NCBI RefSeq assembly: GCF_900110105.1
Contig: NZ_FOCL01000003.1
Coordinates: 124,001-188,000 of the forward strand
Length of the DNA: 64,000 bases
Origin: Mucilaginibacter gossypiicola
Lineage (GTDB): Bacteria; Bacteroidota; Bacteroidia; Sphingobacteriales; Sphingobacteriaceae
Direction: 5' to 3'
This document shows positions 49,730 to 60,100 of the stretch, piece by piece (the stretch's first letter is position 1; every line of letters begins with the position of its first letter). A program made the position numbers and the translations under genes. Under the pieces are notes generated by a model. It saw only the letters and a program-made list of their open reading frames with translations, was not told where the DNA came from and ran no database searches.

Positions 49730-51502
49730 TTACTTCTCTGCCGCCATTGCCGTCACAGCCTGCAGATACCATGCGGCATGAGGCAACCATTGTTCTGTCC
49801 AGCGCCATTCGTTGCCATTATCCTTCATTTTAAAATCGATACCACTTCCGTCAGGATTTTCCTTTTTACCGGTGATACCATTGGAGATTCCTCCTTTGCC
49901 TGAGCCATGCCCAAAGTTCGAACTCATGTAAGGCACATTGCTTTTACCAAATTGGTACATGAAACACATCTGATACGGATTGCAACCCAATATCCAGGCT
50001 ATCTGATGCGAGGCATATTCTGCCAGTTCTTTTTTTACGCCCCAGCCACCTTTCTCAGGATAAACTAACCTTCCTCCTATTAGTGCCGCAGTAGCCAGCG
50101 AACCGAGGCGGGCGTTTTCGCCCTGCCACCACCAGCCGGTTTCATTTTCATGCGGAATAAAAAAACCATCTTTTACTGTACCCCTAAATTTAAACGACTG
50201 CCGGGCATAACCAAACGGATTGTCGACATTTGCAGTAACCTTTAAATTATAATCTAAAGCCTTTTTTATGGTCGATAGTGCCGCAGTTCTTTCATTACCG
50301 TCTTTTTCCTTGTCAAGATATCGGCATAAAGCTACTACCGGCATTCCTGCATCAGCTGCATGCCAGAATGGCCTGTCGCCATCATCGGCAATAAAATAAC
50401 CGGCGGGGCTCATTCGCTTGTTCAGGTTTTCGGCACGTTTGCGGGCTTCGTCCCGGTAGAGGGTGCTATCCGTCGCTATCCACAGTTCGGTAGCCGCCAT
50501 TAGGGCGCAATAATCGTCAATGATATTTTCTTTGCCGTCATCATCATATTTAGTATTGTTTATTAGCAAGTGAGCAAATGCGCGTTTGGCAGCAGCAAGA
50601 TATTCGGCTGATTTAAAATCACCGTCTTTTTTCAATTGAAAGATCCTTGCCAATGATGCTATGGCCATTCCACCGCCCTCACGAAACGCGGCCTGGTATT
50701 CATCGGTAGTAACGCTGTTTGCCTTTAATCCTACAACTCGCCTTGCTTTAGGGTCTTTATTAAAGTAGCTGAACACGATCATATAAAAATAATCGTCTTT
50801 CGATAAGGCACGCATCATATAGTCGGCCCCCCAAAGCGCTTCGTTTACCATGCCATCATAAACGTTTAATTTATTTAATAAACCCGGCGCTGTTTGCACC
50901 GTGTTGACCATCGACCACGTTACCAGGGGAATTTGCTGCGGCGACACAAAATTGGCATAAGCTAAATGCGAAAAGTACTTGCTCACATCGCCCGAAGCAT
51001 CGCACCAGCCACCACGCAGATCAACGGTTTTATCGCTGCCATAAAGCTGAACAGCGGCGTCTGCCTGTAACTCGGTTGGGGTATTAGCCCGTTGCCTGTT
51101 ATAATAACTTAATACTGAAGGGATGGTAACTATCGCCAATGCATTATCTTTGATCTCGAACCAATCGGATACCGCCCCTTTATTTTTGCCTATCACAATC
51201 CTGTATTTACCTTCGGTTTTAAACCCTGAAAAATCAGCCTGATAAAAGTATGCGCCCTTTGCCCACTCATCTACCTGTAAATGCTTGCTCAATTTTCCGG
51301 TAAAAGTTATTTTGCCCGCCGCATTTTGCAATTTAAAAGTTGTATTCGCGGCAAATTTAGCATCATTACGTACAACGATGGTCTTTGCTCCACGTGCATC
51401 GTACGCCACCTGATTCATGTAAAAAACAGGGTCGGCTTTGCATAAGTAGCAAAGTAGCGTAAAGAAAATTGAAAGGATGATTTGGCGGTTAAACAGGCTC
51501 AT
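49730..51502 (-). CDS. Secreted glycoside hydrolase family 9 enzyme
   Basis: 590 residues. Signal peptide (MSLFNRQIILSIFFTLLCYLCKA), an Ig-like CelD_N domain (about 25-115), then the (alpha/alpha)6 barrel with GGWCDASGDVSKY, the GH9 Asp motif, and a C-terminal NEWRWTEQWLPHA region with the candidate acid Glu. HENETGWWWQGENARLG and ILGCNPYQMCFMYQFG are also typical. GH9 covers endoglucanases and exo-glucosaminidases; the two GH20 genes nearby make an amino-sugar substrate a reasonable guess, but this is inference. Confidence 0.88.
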   Translation of the reverse strand: MSLFNRQIILSIFFTLLCYLCKADPVFYMNQVAYDARGAKTIVVRNDAKFAANTTFKLQNAAGKITFTGKLSKHLQVDEWAKGAYFYQADFSGFKTEGKYRIVIGKNKGAVSDWFEIKDNALAIVTIPSVLSYYNRQRANTPTELQADAAVQLYGSDKTVDLRGGWCDASGDVSKYFSHLAYANFVSPQQIPLVTWSMVNTVQTAPGLLNKLNVYDGMVNEALWGADYMMRALSKDDYFYMIVFSYFNKDPKARRVVGLKANSVTTDEYQAAFREGGGMAIASLARIFQLKKDGDFKSAEYLAAAKRAFAHLLINNTKYDDDGKENIIDDYCALMAATELWIATDSTLYRDEARKRAENLNKRMSPAGYFIADDGDRPFWHAADAGMPVVALCRYLDKEKDGNERTAALSTIKKALDYNLKVTANVDNPFGYARQSFKFRGTVKDGFFIPHENETGWWWQGENARLGSLATAALIGGRLVYPEKGGWGVKKELAEYASHQIAWILGCNPYQMCFMYQFGKSNVPYMSSNFGHGSGKGGISNGITGKKENPDGSGIDFKMKDNGNEWRWTEQWLPHAAWYLQAVTAMAAEK

Positions 51503-51840
51503 GGAAATGCAGATTAATTGGCAAAATGGAATGCCTGCAATTTACAGCATTTATGCACCCGGTATCGCTTACGCAGCAAAAACCTGCCCCTAATTTACCA
51601 CTACAAAAAGCATGTGCCGTTACCTTTGGATATAACGATAAATACGACGCACCTACGGAGCCTTAAGTACTTAACTAATTTGCTATAAACACGATACCCC
51701 TCTGGGGTATTACCCGTATATTTTATATACTCCGTTAGGAGTATCGTGTTTATAGATAAATTATAAAATAAGATTCGGGCTCCGTAGGTGCCTCGTGTTT
51801 AAATAGTCTATTACAATAGAGACTCTAATAGTTCTTAAAA
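51503..51840. other. Gene-free stretch holding nested inverted repeats
   Basis: 338 bases. ACGACGCACCTACGGAGCC (51644-51662) pairs with 51778-51796 except for one base, and inside it CTATAAACACGATAC (51683-51697) pairs exactly with 51741-51755. It is a large cruciform-type element between GH9 and GH20 genes on the same strand. No ORF. Confidence 0.65.
51644..51796. repeat. Nested inverted repeat with CACCTACGGAG outer arms
   Basis: Outer arms 51644-51662 / 51778-51796 (18 of 19 paired); inner arms 51683-51697 / 51741-51755 (15 of 15). Confidence 0.75.
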
Positions 51841-53646
51841 CTACTTCTTCTTTTTGTGCGATGACTTATGGCTGCTGCCAGATGATGACGACTTTTTAGA
51901 AGATGACGATTTCTTCGAAGATGAATGTTTTGACGAAGATGATGAATGCTTGGACGAATGTTTGGAAGAATGTTCTTTTTTAGACGAACGGCCATGTCTG
52001 TGCTTGCGTGTCGGCCTGTCTTCGTCACCATAATCTACATTCTCAGGCTTAGGCATCCTCCTGATCTTAGGGCCAAAGTCAATGGCTTCGTCATGGAAAA
52101 ATTTATCGAATGGATTGAAATAATAGATATTGGCCGCATCGTAAATCTTGATACTTGCTTTTAAGCGGTTGTTAAATGCCTCCTCGTCTTTCAATTCGGG
52201 TGCTGTCCAACCGGCTTCTGCTAAACCGGCAATACGCGGGAACAGCATAAAATCAAGACGTTTTTCAGACCCTATCATTTCTGTCCAGATGTTGGCCTGT
52301 ACACCTATGATCTGTTTTGACTGTAAGTCCTCGTTGTTTTGTAGTTGTTTTTCAGGGAAACCATAAACGCTACCCACCGTATTATATACCCCTTTCCACC
52401 TCCGGCCGGAGATATGATCGGCATCCTGCACAAAATCAAAGTACATTGGTAAGCGTGGGCAAAGTACCACCTGGTAACCTTTTTGAACCGCCAAATGCAG
52501 CTGTCCCGGCAAATTCTGTCTCCACCAAAAAATAATGGTTTTATCAGCAGGCAGGTTTGTACCTGTTGCTTCGTCCCATGCCAATACTTTGTCACCCGCA
52601 TTGATAGCAGTATCAGCCACGCGTTTAAAGAAATAACGCTCCAATTCACCCACATCAGCAAAATTATTCTTTTGCATAAAGCTGGCAATTGAAGGATTAA
52701 GCGACCAGGCCTTAACACCCAAAGCAACCTCATCGCCACCTAAATGGATCATTTTAGAAGGGAATAACGCACTGGTTTCCTTAATGATATTACCAAGAAA
52801 CTGGTAAGTGCTATCGATTGCGGGGTTAAACGTAAAATTAGGATAGCCTTCAACACTGCCACCACTAAACTGTGGATATGCTTTGTTGGCGGCAGTAGCA
52901 TGGCCCGGCATATCAATTTCAGGGATCACAGTTATAAACCTTTCGGCAGCATAAGTAATGATCTCTTTGATCTGTGCCTGGGTATAATATTGCGGATCGG
53001 CTACTGAATCGCTGTAGTTGCCTACTCCCCCAACTAATGTTAGTTTAGGATATTTTTTTATCTCCAAACGCCAGCCTTGCGCATCTGTTAAATGCCAGTG
53101 AAATTTATTCAGCTTATAGTAAGCCATCCAGTCAAGGATCTGCTTAACCTTTTCCATCCCGAAAAAATGGCGCGATTCGTCAAGCATCAATCCACGCCAT
53201 TGATAACGCGGAGTATCAGTGATAGTTAAAGTCGCCAGGTTAATGCTTTCTCCGCGGGGCTGATCTTTGATCATCTGCAGTAAAGAAACTACGCCATAAA
53301 ATACCCCATCGCGATTGCTTGAAGATATAGTGATTTCATTAGCAACAATTTTTAAAGAATAGGCCCCGGCAGTAGGGTCGCCATTGGTTAAAAGCAAATG
53401 AATAACGCTGCCTGCATCCTTATTGTCAACAGCAAGCGTAAAACCAGCCGACTGGCTTACCTGTTTTTGAAAATAGCGGGCTATTGGCAATAATGAGGCA
53501 TCGTTTACACCAACAGTACTATGATTACTAAAAGAGAACTGCCCTGTGCCGTTAATAACAGACTTAGGCTGAGGGATTATATTGATATTTTGCGCCTTAA
53601 GCGAGCCGCAAAACAAAAGAAGTACAAGTACGAATTTAATTTTCAT
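51841..53646 (-). CDS. Secreted beta-N-acetylhexosaminidase, GH20, with Ser/Lys/His-rich C-terminal tail
   Basis: 601 residues. Signal peptide (MKIKFVLVLLLFCGSLKAQ), GH20b domain (about 21-145), GH20 barrel with Asp305-Glu306 (HLGGDEV) and the substrate Trp motifs FHWHLTDAQGW (182-202). Unlike the larger GH20 at 45302 it lacks PA14 and chitobiase C-terminal domains. Residues 544-601 are a low-complexity tail of Ser, Lys and His (KEHSSKHSSKHSSSSSKHSS and so on). The tail may bind polyanions or metal, or anchor the enzyme; its role is unknown. Confidence 0.92.
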   Translation of the reverse strand: MKIKFVLVLLLFCGSLKAQNINIIPQPKSVINGTGQFSFSNHSTVGVNDASLLPIARYFQKQVSQSAGFTLAVDNKDAGSVIHLLLTNGDPTAGAYSLKIVANEITISSSNRDGVFYGVVSLLQMIKDQPRGESINLATLTITDTPRYQWRGLMLDESRHFFGMEKVKQILDWMAYYKLNKFHWHLTDAQGWRLEIKKYPKLTLVGGVGNYSDSVADPQYYTQAQIKEIITYAAERFITVIPEIDMPGHATAANKAYPQFSGGSVEGYPNFTFNPAIDSTYQFLGNIIKETSALFPSKMIHLGGDEVALGVKAWSLNPSIASFMQKNNFADVGELERYFFKRVADTAINAGDKVLAWDEATGTNLPADKTIIFWWRQNLPGQLHLAVQKGYQVVLCPRLPMYFDFVQDADHISGRRWKGVYNTVGSVYGFPEKQLQNNEDLQSKQIIGVQANIWTEMIGSEKRLDFMLFPRIAGLAEAGWTAPELKDEEAFNNRLKASIKIYDAANIYYFNPFDKFFHDEAIDFGPKIRRMPKPENVDYGDEDRPTRKHRHGRSSKKEHSSKHSSKHSSSSSKHSSSKKSSSSKKSSSSGSSHKSSHKKKK

Positions 53647-54028
53647 TAAAAAGAGCTTAAATCATTTTGGGCTGCTATGATATGAATTTTCTTTTAAAAA
53701 CAGGGTAATTTGTTTGTAACAAAGTGTTTAAATCTCAAATTAAGCAAGCCTTTGCCCTATCGCCGGCAAGCGGATAACAAATGACCATGTTTAACAAACA
53801 CTTCAATTTGTAATAAAACCACCGATCAAATGTATTTAATAAACTGTGCAATTCTCTTTACAATTTTTGAGGCAAGGGTGTGAAATTTAACCATAATAGT
53901 GTGTGAAGCACCAGGAAAATCAAGGAAATTAACACATTGCGAAGAAACAAGGTGTAAACGCGCCCTCGCTATAATATTACAAATCACTAACTTACAACAG
54001 TTTACTACCGACACAATCATTATATTCT
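53647..54028. other. Gene-free stretch between divergent genes
   Basis: 382 bases, AT-rich, between GH20 and the Wzz-like gene. It should hold two promoters; I see no strong consensus box and no ORF with support. Confidence 0.5.
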
Positions 54029-55618
54029 ATGAACGACGCTCAGGGGAGAGATAAGGGAAGGAATATTTTAGGCTTGTCATACCGCAACAAATATTTAATT
54101 ATTACCTCACTGGTAATTTGCGTTATAGCGGCTTCAGTGTATTTGCTTTTTTTATCTCCTAAATATAAAGTGAGGACGGAGGTAGCCGTATCCGACGACT
54201 GGCAATTACCAATAATTGCAATTAATGAGTTACGCTCTGAAAGCACGATAGCAAAAGCAGTAAACGCGTTAGGATTTCAGATAAGCTATTACCACAAGGG
54301 TGCTTTTACAACAACAGAGCTCTATGGAGATTCGTTACCCATTAAATTTATTTTGGGAAAGGGAAGCAGCTATGCTTCTCCTGTTGAAATCACCATCAAT
54401 TTAATTAATGGCAGCGTTTGCAGGATCGATCAAAATAATGTACTCACAGATGTGCCTTTGTACCACCCGGTTGAATATGGATTTTTAAATTATACCATAA
54501 TAAAAGGTCCTGCATTTAAACCAATACAACCACCGCTGACAGTAAAGCTTACTCCCACTGCCAACTTAATTGAAAATTTCAGTAAAAGTTTAGCTGCAAA
54601 AGTTTTGAGCAGCAACAGTTTTGAACTGAATTTAGATGCGGATAATGCCCAGAAGGGACAGGATTTTTTGAATAAGCTTGTAGAAGTTATTAATGCTCAA
54701 TATGCCAAACCAGCTTCACCTGCCCAACCGACGGCTATCAATAGGTCACTGCTTGCTAAATTAATCGACAGTATAGCATATTATAAAGTATTGGCTGATA
54801 ATTATCGCGAACAGCAAGACATACTGAATAACATCAAAAAGCCAAGACGATTGCCAAAGCCAAAGACGAAGCCGGTACTTGCACCGGTAACTGTAACAGT
54901 GCAAACAGCGTTAACTGAAAAAGAAAGAACCGACTTAAATACACTTAATTCCATTAAATCATATGCATTGAAACCTAACGACGCTTTTGTTATCATACCA
55001 GATAATTATCAAGGCGGCGATAACCGCATCGGAGCGCTCATTCAGGATTTCAATAAAGCTCAGCTTAATAAGCAACGGGTACAGCAAGATTCGGACAATG
55101 CAGATGCAAGCGTTTACGCTTTCAAGCTCGAAATCAATTCTGTAAAAGATGCGCTCGTTAGCAGTATAACGCAAAAAGAACAAAAAATCAGGGATGCCCA
55201 CCAAGTTAGAGTCACCCATCAACCAAAGGTTGTTGAGCAACCAAAAGATGCCGCTCCTGCCGATGACATTGAGTCGCCAGAAGATGTCGGGCCACCAAAA
55301 AATTCAAAATCAATAGCGTCGTTTATAGCACTGCAATTAAATGATTCTATCGCCCAAATAAATGCCATAATAAAGAGTAAACGACAACAATACAACAGGC
55401 TGTTATACGGAGCCGGCGCACAGAATACCGGGCCGCAACTTACGATAACTTACAAGTCGAACATGCGGGAATCAATGATCTCCAAATCATTTTTCGTATA
55501 TATTTTCGCCTTCCTGGCAGGTTTACTACTGCCTATTTTACTGATTATTATAAATGAATATATGACATCGGTTAAAAAGTGGTGGCACAATAGGTCCCGG
55601 GAAAAGCATTACACATAA
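54029..55618 (+). CDS. Wzz/PCP-like bitopic membrane protein
   Basis: 529 residues, with one helix near the N-terminus (about 24-45) and one near the C-terminus (about 490-512), and a long periplasmic middle. This is the polysaccharide co-polymerase layout of Wzz/Wzc proteins. SPKYKVRTEVAVSDD (47-61) is the usual first periplasmic strand. A coiled-coil and Pro/Lys-rich section (KKPRRLPKPKTKP) lies near 270-285. There is no tyrosine-kinase domain and no polysaccharide genes around. Possibly an isolated chain-length or envelope-organising protein. Confidence 0.7.
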   Translation: MNDAQGRDKGRNILGLSYRNKYLIITSLVICVIAASVYLLFLSPKYKVRTEVAVSDDWQLPIIAINELRSESTIAKAVNALGFQISYYHKGAFTTTELYGDSLPIKFILGKGSSYASPVEITINLINGSVCRIDQNNVLTDVPLYHPVEYGFLNYTIIKGPAFKPIQPPLTVKLTPTANLIENFSKSLAAKVLSSNSFELNLDADNAQKGQDFLNKLVEVINAQYAKPASPAQPTAINRSLLAKLIDSIAYYKVLADNYREQQDILNNIKKPRRLPKPKTKPVLAPVTVTVQTALTEKERTDLNTLNSIKSYALKPNDAFVIIPDNYQGGDNRIGALIQDFNKAQLNKQRVQQDSDNADASVYAFKLEINSVKDALVSSITQKEQKIRDAHQVRVTHQPKVVEQPKDAAPADDIESPEDVGPPKNSKSIASFIALQLNDSIAQINAIIKSKRQQYNRLLYGAGAQNTGPQLTITYKSNMRESMISKSFFVYIFAFLAGLLLPILLIIINEYMTSVKKWWHNRSREKHYT

Positions 55619-55624
55619 GATGCA

Positions 55625-55657
55625 AAACGGCCGATCAGGGTTTCCGATCGGCCGTTT
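55625..55657 (+). terminator. Terminator after the Wzz-like gene
   Basis: AAACGGCCGATC / GATCGGCCGTTT arms (55625-55636, 55646-55657), followed by CCGTTTTTC. It also faces the convergent outer-membrane factor gene. Confidence 0.85.
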
Positions 55658-55683
55658 CCGTTTTTCATAGGGGTAGATAAAGA

Positions 55684-57096
55684 TTATTTCCAGCCGCCGC
55701 CTAATGAGCGGTAAAGCTCGGCATTGGCGCTAAGCTGTGCCATTTTAATTGAGGCTAATTCAAGTTCGCCCTGCAATACATTACCTTGTGCAGTAATCAC
55801 TTCAAGATAGGTAGCAAGCCCATTTTTAAACAACATGCTGGCATTAGAGGTAGCCTGTTGCAACGTTTTAACACGGTTTGCGGCGATAGCTTGTTGCTCT
55901 TTCAGTTTTTGAAGTCTTACTAATGCGTCAGACACCTCACCTACTGCATTTAATACAGACTGGCGGAATTGGATAACTGTTTTTTCACGATCAACTTTGG
56001 CAACTTCGTATTGGGTACGCAATTGTTTGTGTTGTAACAAAGGCTGGGCAATGCCACCAGCAACTGTACCAAACAATGAAGCCGGAATATTAAACCAGTT
56101 GCTTGATTTAAATGAGTTTAAACCACCCTGGCCGGTAATAGTTAACGACGGGTAAAGTTGTGCCTTGGCAATACCAACCCTCGCGTTAGCAATGTTCAAA
56201 GCCAGTTCAGAGCTCCTTACATCAGGTCTGCGGCTTACCATTGCTGATGGCACACCTGTTGAAAGGGTTTCCGGGAAGCTAATGTCATTAAGGGTAACGT
56301 TGCGCTCAATTGCATTAGGTAACCTGCCTGCTAATATACTCAGACCGTTTTCCTGAACATTGATATCACGCTCAAATTGCGGAACCAATTGTGCAGCTGC
56401 TTCTAACTGAGCTTGTGCCTGTTGTACACCTAAAAGGGTAACCTGGCCGGCATCGTATTGCAATTTGATGATGCGCAAAGTACTATCGTTTAGTTTTACG
56501 TTTTTCTTTGCAATATTCAGCTGTTCGTCAAGCATCAACAGATTATAATAACCTTGTGAAACGCTTGATACGATGTTGGTTTGAATAGCCCTTTTTGCTT
56601 CGTTAGTTTGCAGGTATTGAGCTAAAGCTTCACGGTTTTGACTGCGAATTTTGCCCCAGATGTCTGCTTCCCATGAAAGCGAAAGATTGGCGTTATAATC
56701 TTCAATATGCTTAGTGCCGATGCCATATTGTTTAATGCTTAAACCATTGATGCTATTGTCCGACGGACGGTTAGTACTTGCGGTAACGTTTAAACCTAAA
56801 GTAGGTGCGTAGTTCCATTTAACCTGTTTAAACTGTAACTGAGCAGCTTCGATATTTTTAACCGCAACCTGCATGTCATAGTTTCTTTCGATAGCACTGT
56901 CAATCAATTTTTGAAGAGCAGCATCGGTAAAAAAGTTTTTCCATTGCAAGTCTGCAATACTGCTGGTATCACCGGTAGTAACCGCGTTCCTGAAGGCTTC
57001 AGGTTGCGCGTCCTTTGGCGTAGCAACATCTTTTGAAACTTTACAGCCTGCAAGCACCACCAGTGCTAAAGCCAAGCTGCCTATTATATTTTTCAT
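55684..57096 (-). CDS. RND efflux outer-membrane lipoprotein (TolC/NodT family)
   Basis: 470 residues from the ATG at 57096 (MKNIIGSLALALVVLAGC, lipobox LAGC, Cys18). NodT-type outer membrane factor: two repeats of helices and strands, with SWEADIWGKIRSQNRE, RRPDVRSSELALNIANARVG and GNVLQGELELA typical. Forms the outer-membrane duct for the pump and adaptor encoded upstream. The longer start (57123) adds nine residues before the signal and is rejected. Last gene of the adaptor-pump-duct operon. Confidence 0.94.
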   Translation of the reverse strand: MKNIIGSLALALVVLAGCKVSKDVATPKDAQPEAFRNAVTTGDTSSIADLQWKNFFTDAALQKLIDSAIERNYDMQVAVKNIEAAQLQFKQVKWNYAPTLGLNVTASTNRPSDNSINGLSIKQYGIGTKHIEDYNANLSLSWEADIWGKIRSQNREALAQYLQTNEAKRAIQTNIVSSVSQGYYNLLMLDEQLNIAKKNVKLNDSTLRIIKLQYDAGQVTLLGVQQAQAQLEAAAQLVPQFERDINVQENGLSILAGRLPNAIERNVTLNDISFPETLSTGVPSAMVSRRPDVRSSELALNIANARVGIAKAQLYPSLTITGQGGLNSFKSSNWFNIPASLFGTVAGGIAQPLLQHKQLRTQYEVAKVDREKTVIQFRQSVLNAVGEVSDALVRLQKLKEQQAIAANRVKTLQQATSNASMLFKNGLATYLEVITAQGNVLQGELELASIKMAQLSANAELYRSLGGGWK

Positions 57097-57163
57097 TGTT
57101 ATATCTTTTTTAAAGTATCGCAAGTTTAAAAGCCTGCGATACTTTTAGTTGATGTTTGATTGA

Positions 57164-60100
57164 TTAAGCTGAATATTCACTCTCAAGCACAATCGCATCT
57201 TTACCATGTGCTGTGCCATTGGTTGGGGCAACTGGTTTGCCACTAATGCGTTCCTGCAATCCCTGGAATATCACGTATAGTACAGGTATGATGAACAAAC
57301 CTAACAATACACCTGAAACCATCCCGCCTGCTGCACCAATACTGATAGAGTGGTTACCCTGAGCAGATGGGCCGGTAGCAATACTCATCGGGAACAGACC
57401 GAATACGAATGCCATTGAGGTCATGATGATTGGACGGATACGAAGCTGTGCGGCTTCAATAGCCGACTGAACCAGCCCGTGCCCTGCCCTTCGCCGTTGC
57501 ACCGCAAACTCTACGATCAGGATGGCGTTCTTAGCCAACAAGCCGATGAGCATGATCAGCGCAACCTGTACATAGATGTTATTTTCAATACCGGTTAAGC
57601 CTAACACGATGAATACCCCGAATAAACCTGTAGGTATTGAAAGTATTACTGCCAATGGCAGGATGTAACTTTCATACTGTGCTGATAACAGGAAGTACAC
57701 GAATACCAAACATAACAGGAAGATCACGGTTGACTGACCACCTGAAGCGATCTCTTCACGGGTTTGACCGGTAAATTCATAAGCAAAACCTTGAGGCAAT
57801 TGCTCTTTAGCAGTTTCCTCTATCGCCTTGATGGCATCACCAGAGCTGTAGCCTGGTTTAGGAATGGCATTAATTTCGATAGAGTTGAACAGATTGTAAC
57901 GTGAGGCAGTTTCTGAACCATATACACGGGTTAATTTAACCAGGGTATTGATCGGTACGTTTTCGCCCGATTTGTTTTTAACAAACACACGATCAATTGC
58001 AGATGGATCTGTTCTGTCGGCAATATCAGCCTGAACTACCACACGGTAGTATTTACCAAAGCGGTTAAAGTCTGATGCCTGTGCGGTACCAAAATATGCC
58101 TGCATGGTTGAAAGGATGTCTTTAACACTTACACCCAACTGGTTAGCTTTTTCGTCATCAACCTCTAATTGTAATTGAGGATAATCAGCCTTGTATGAAG
58201 TAAAGGCAAAAGCAACAGCCGGTTTTTGCATCAGCTTCATGATAAAGTTATTGGCAACACCGCTAAATTTATCCAGCCTGCCATTGGTTTTATCCTGAAG
58301 CATTACGTCGAGCGCCTCAACGTTACTGAAACCAGGAACGGTTGGGAAACTGAACACGAAGAAGGTACCGCCCGGTATTCCGCCCAATTTACCTCTTACA
58401 ATGTTCTGGATAGCGTCAATATTCTTAACCTCACCCCTTTCTTCAGTAGGTTTTAACAACAGGAAGATAACACCTGCTGATGGACTGCTTGATTGGGTAA
58501 GGAAGTTAAAACCTGACAGTGCAGTAACGAACCTTGCTGATGGCAATGTTTTAAGCTGATCTTCGGCTTGTTTAAATACCTTGTTGGTACCACTTAATGA
58601 AGTACCTGATGGTGTATTTACAGCGATGGCCACAAAGCCCTGGTCTTCTGTTGGGATAAAGCCTGTTTTAGTTTTGTTTACCATATAAACTGTGGCAACA
58701 ACTACTAAGGCAAGGCCGGCCATACTGATCCATTTATTACGGATCAGAACTTTCAAGCCTCCAACATACCTGTTGGTCATATAATTAAAGCCGCCGTTAA
58801 AGCCTGCATAAAATTTATCTACAAAACTTTGCTTAGGGGCGTCATGACCATTTTCGCTGTGTTTATTCTTTAAGAATAAAGCAGCAAGGGCAGGGCTCAA
58901 GGTTAATGCGTTAACAGCCGATATAATAATGGAAATGGCCATAGTTAACGCAAACTGCCGGTAGAAGATACCTGTTGAGCCTGTCATGAAGCTCACCGGT
59001 AAAAATACCGCGGCCATAACCAGCGTAATAGATATAATGGCACCAGTAATTTCGTGCATCGCTTCGGTGGTTGCAGCTTTAGGTGTCAAGCTTGGATTAT
59101 GTTCCATCTTGGCGTGCACCGCCTCCACCACCACAATGGCATCATCCACCACAATACCGATGGCCAATACCAACGCGAATAACGTTAACAGGTTAACTGA
59201 GAAACCGAACAGGTTCATGAAGAAGAACGTACCGATAATAGCAACAGGAACTGCTATCGCCGGAATCAATGTAGACCTGAAATCCTGAAGGAACACGAAT
59301 ACTACCAGGAACACCAATATAAAGGCTTCTACTAATGTATGCTCAACCTGGTTGATAGACTCATCAAGATCGGTTTTGGTACGATAGAACTGATTGTATT
59401 TAATACCAACAGGGAAATCTTTAGATAATTTCACCATCAGGTTATCAATCGCAATTTGAATTTCATTAGCGTTTGAACCTGATAATTGGATAATACCAAT
59501 AATAATACCGTCGTGGCCATTGAGGTTACTTACACTATTATATGAATAAGCACCCAACTCAACACGCGCTACGTCTTTCAAACGCAATACAGAACCATCT
59601 GCGTTAGCGCGGATAGCAATATTCTGATACTCCTCTGGTTTGGTAAGTTTACCTTTATATTTAATTACGTACTCAAATGCTTCGTTGCTGCGCTCGCCAA
59701 ATTTACCTGGTGCTGCTTCAAGATTTTTGTCCTGTATAGCGGCGGTTACTTCGGCAGGTGTAACATTGTAAGCTGCCATTTGGGTTGGATTCAACCAAAC
59801 ACGCATCGAGTAATCCTTAATACCACCAAAAATACTGGCAGAACCTACACCCGGAATACGTTTAATTTCCGGAACGATATTGATCTGGGCATAGTTGGCT
59901 ACAAAGGTTTGATCGTATTTTTTAGGATCTTCAGAGTAGATTGCCATGGCACCGATAAAGCTGTTTTGCTGTTTGGTAGTTGTTATACCATATTGCAAAA
60001 CCTCGGCAGGCAACTGACTTGACGCCTGTGAAACACGGTTTTGAACGTTTACCGCTGCCTGATCGGGGTTGGTGCCTTGTTTAAAGTAAACGGTGATACC

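Noticed and set aside
52305..52739. 144-residue same-strand frame inside the second GH20 gene
   Set aside because: Out-of-frame shadow; the GH20 reading has all family motifs.
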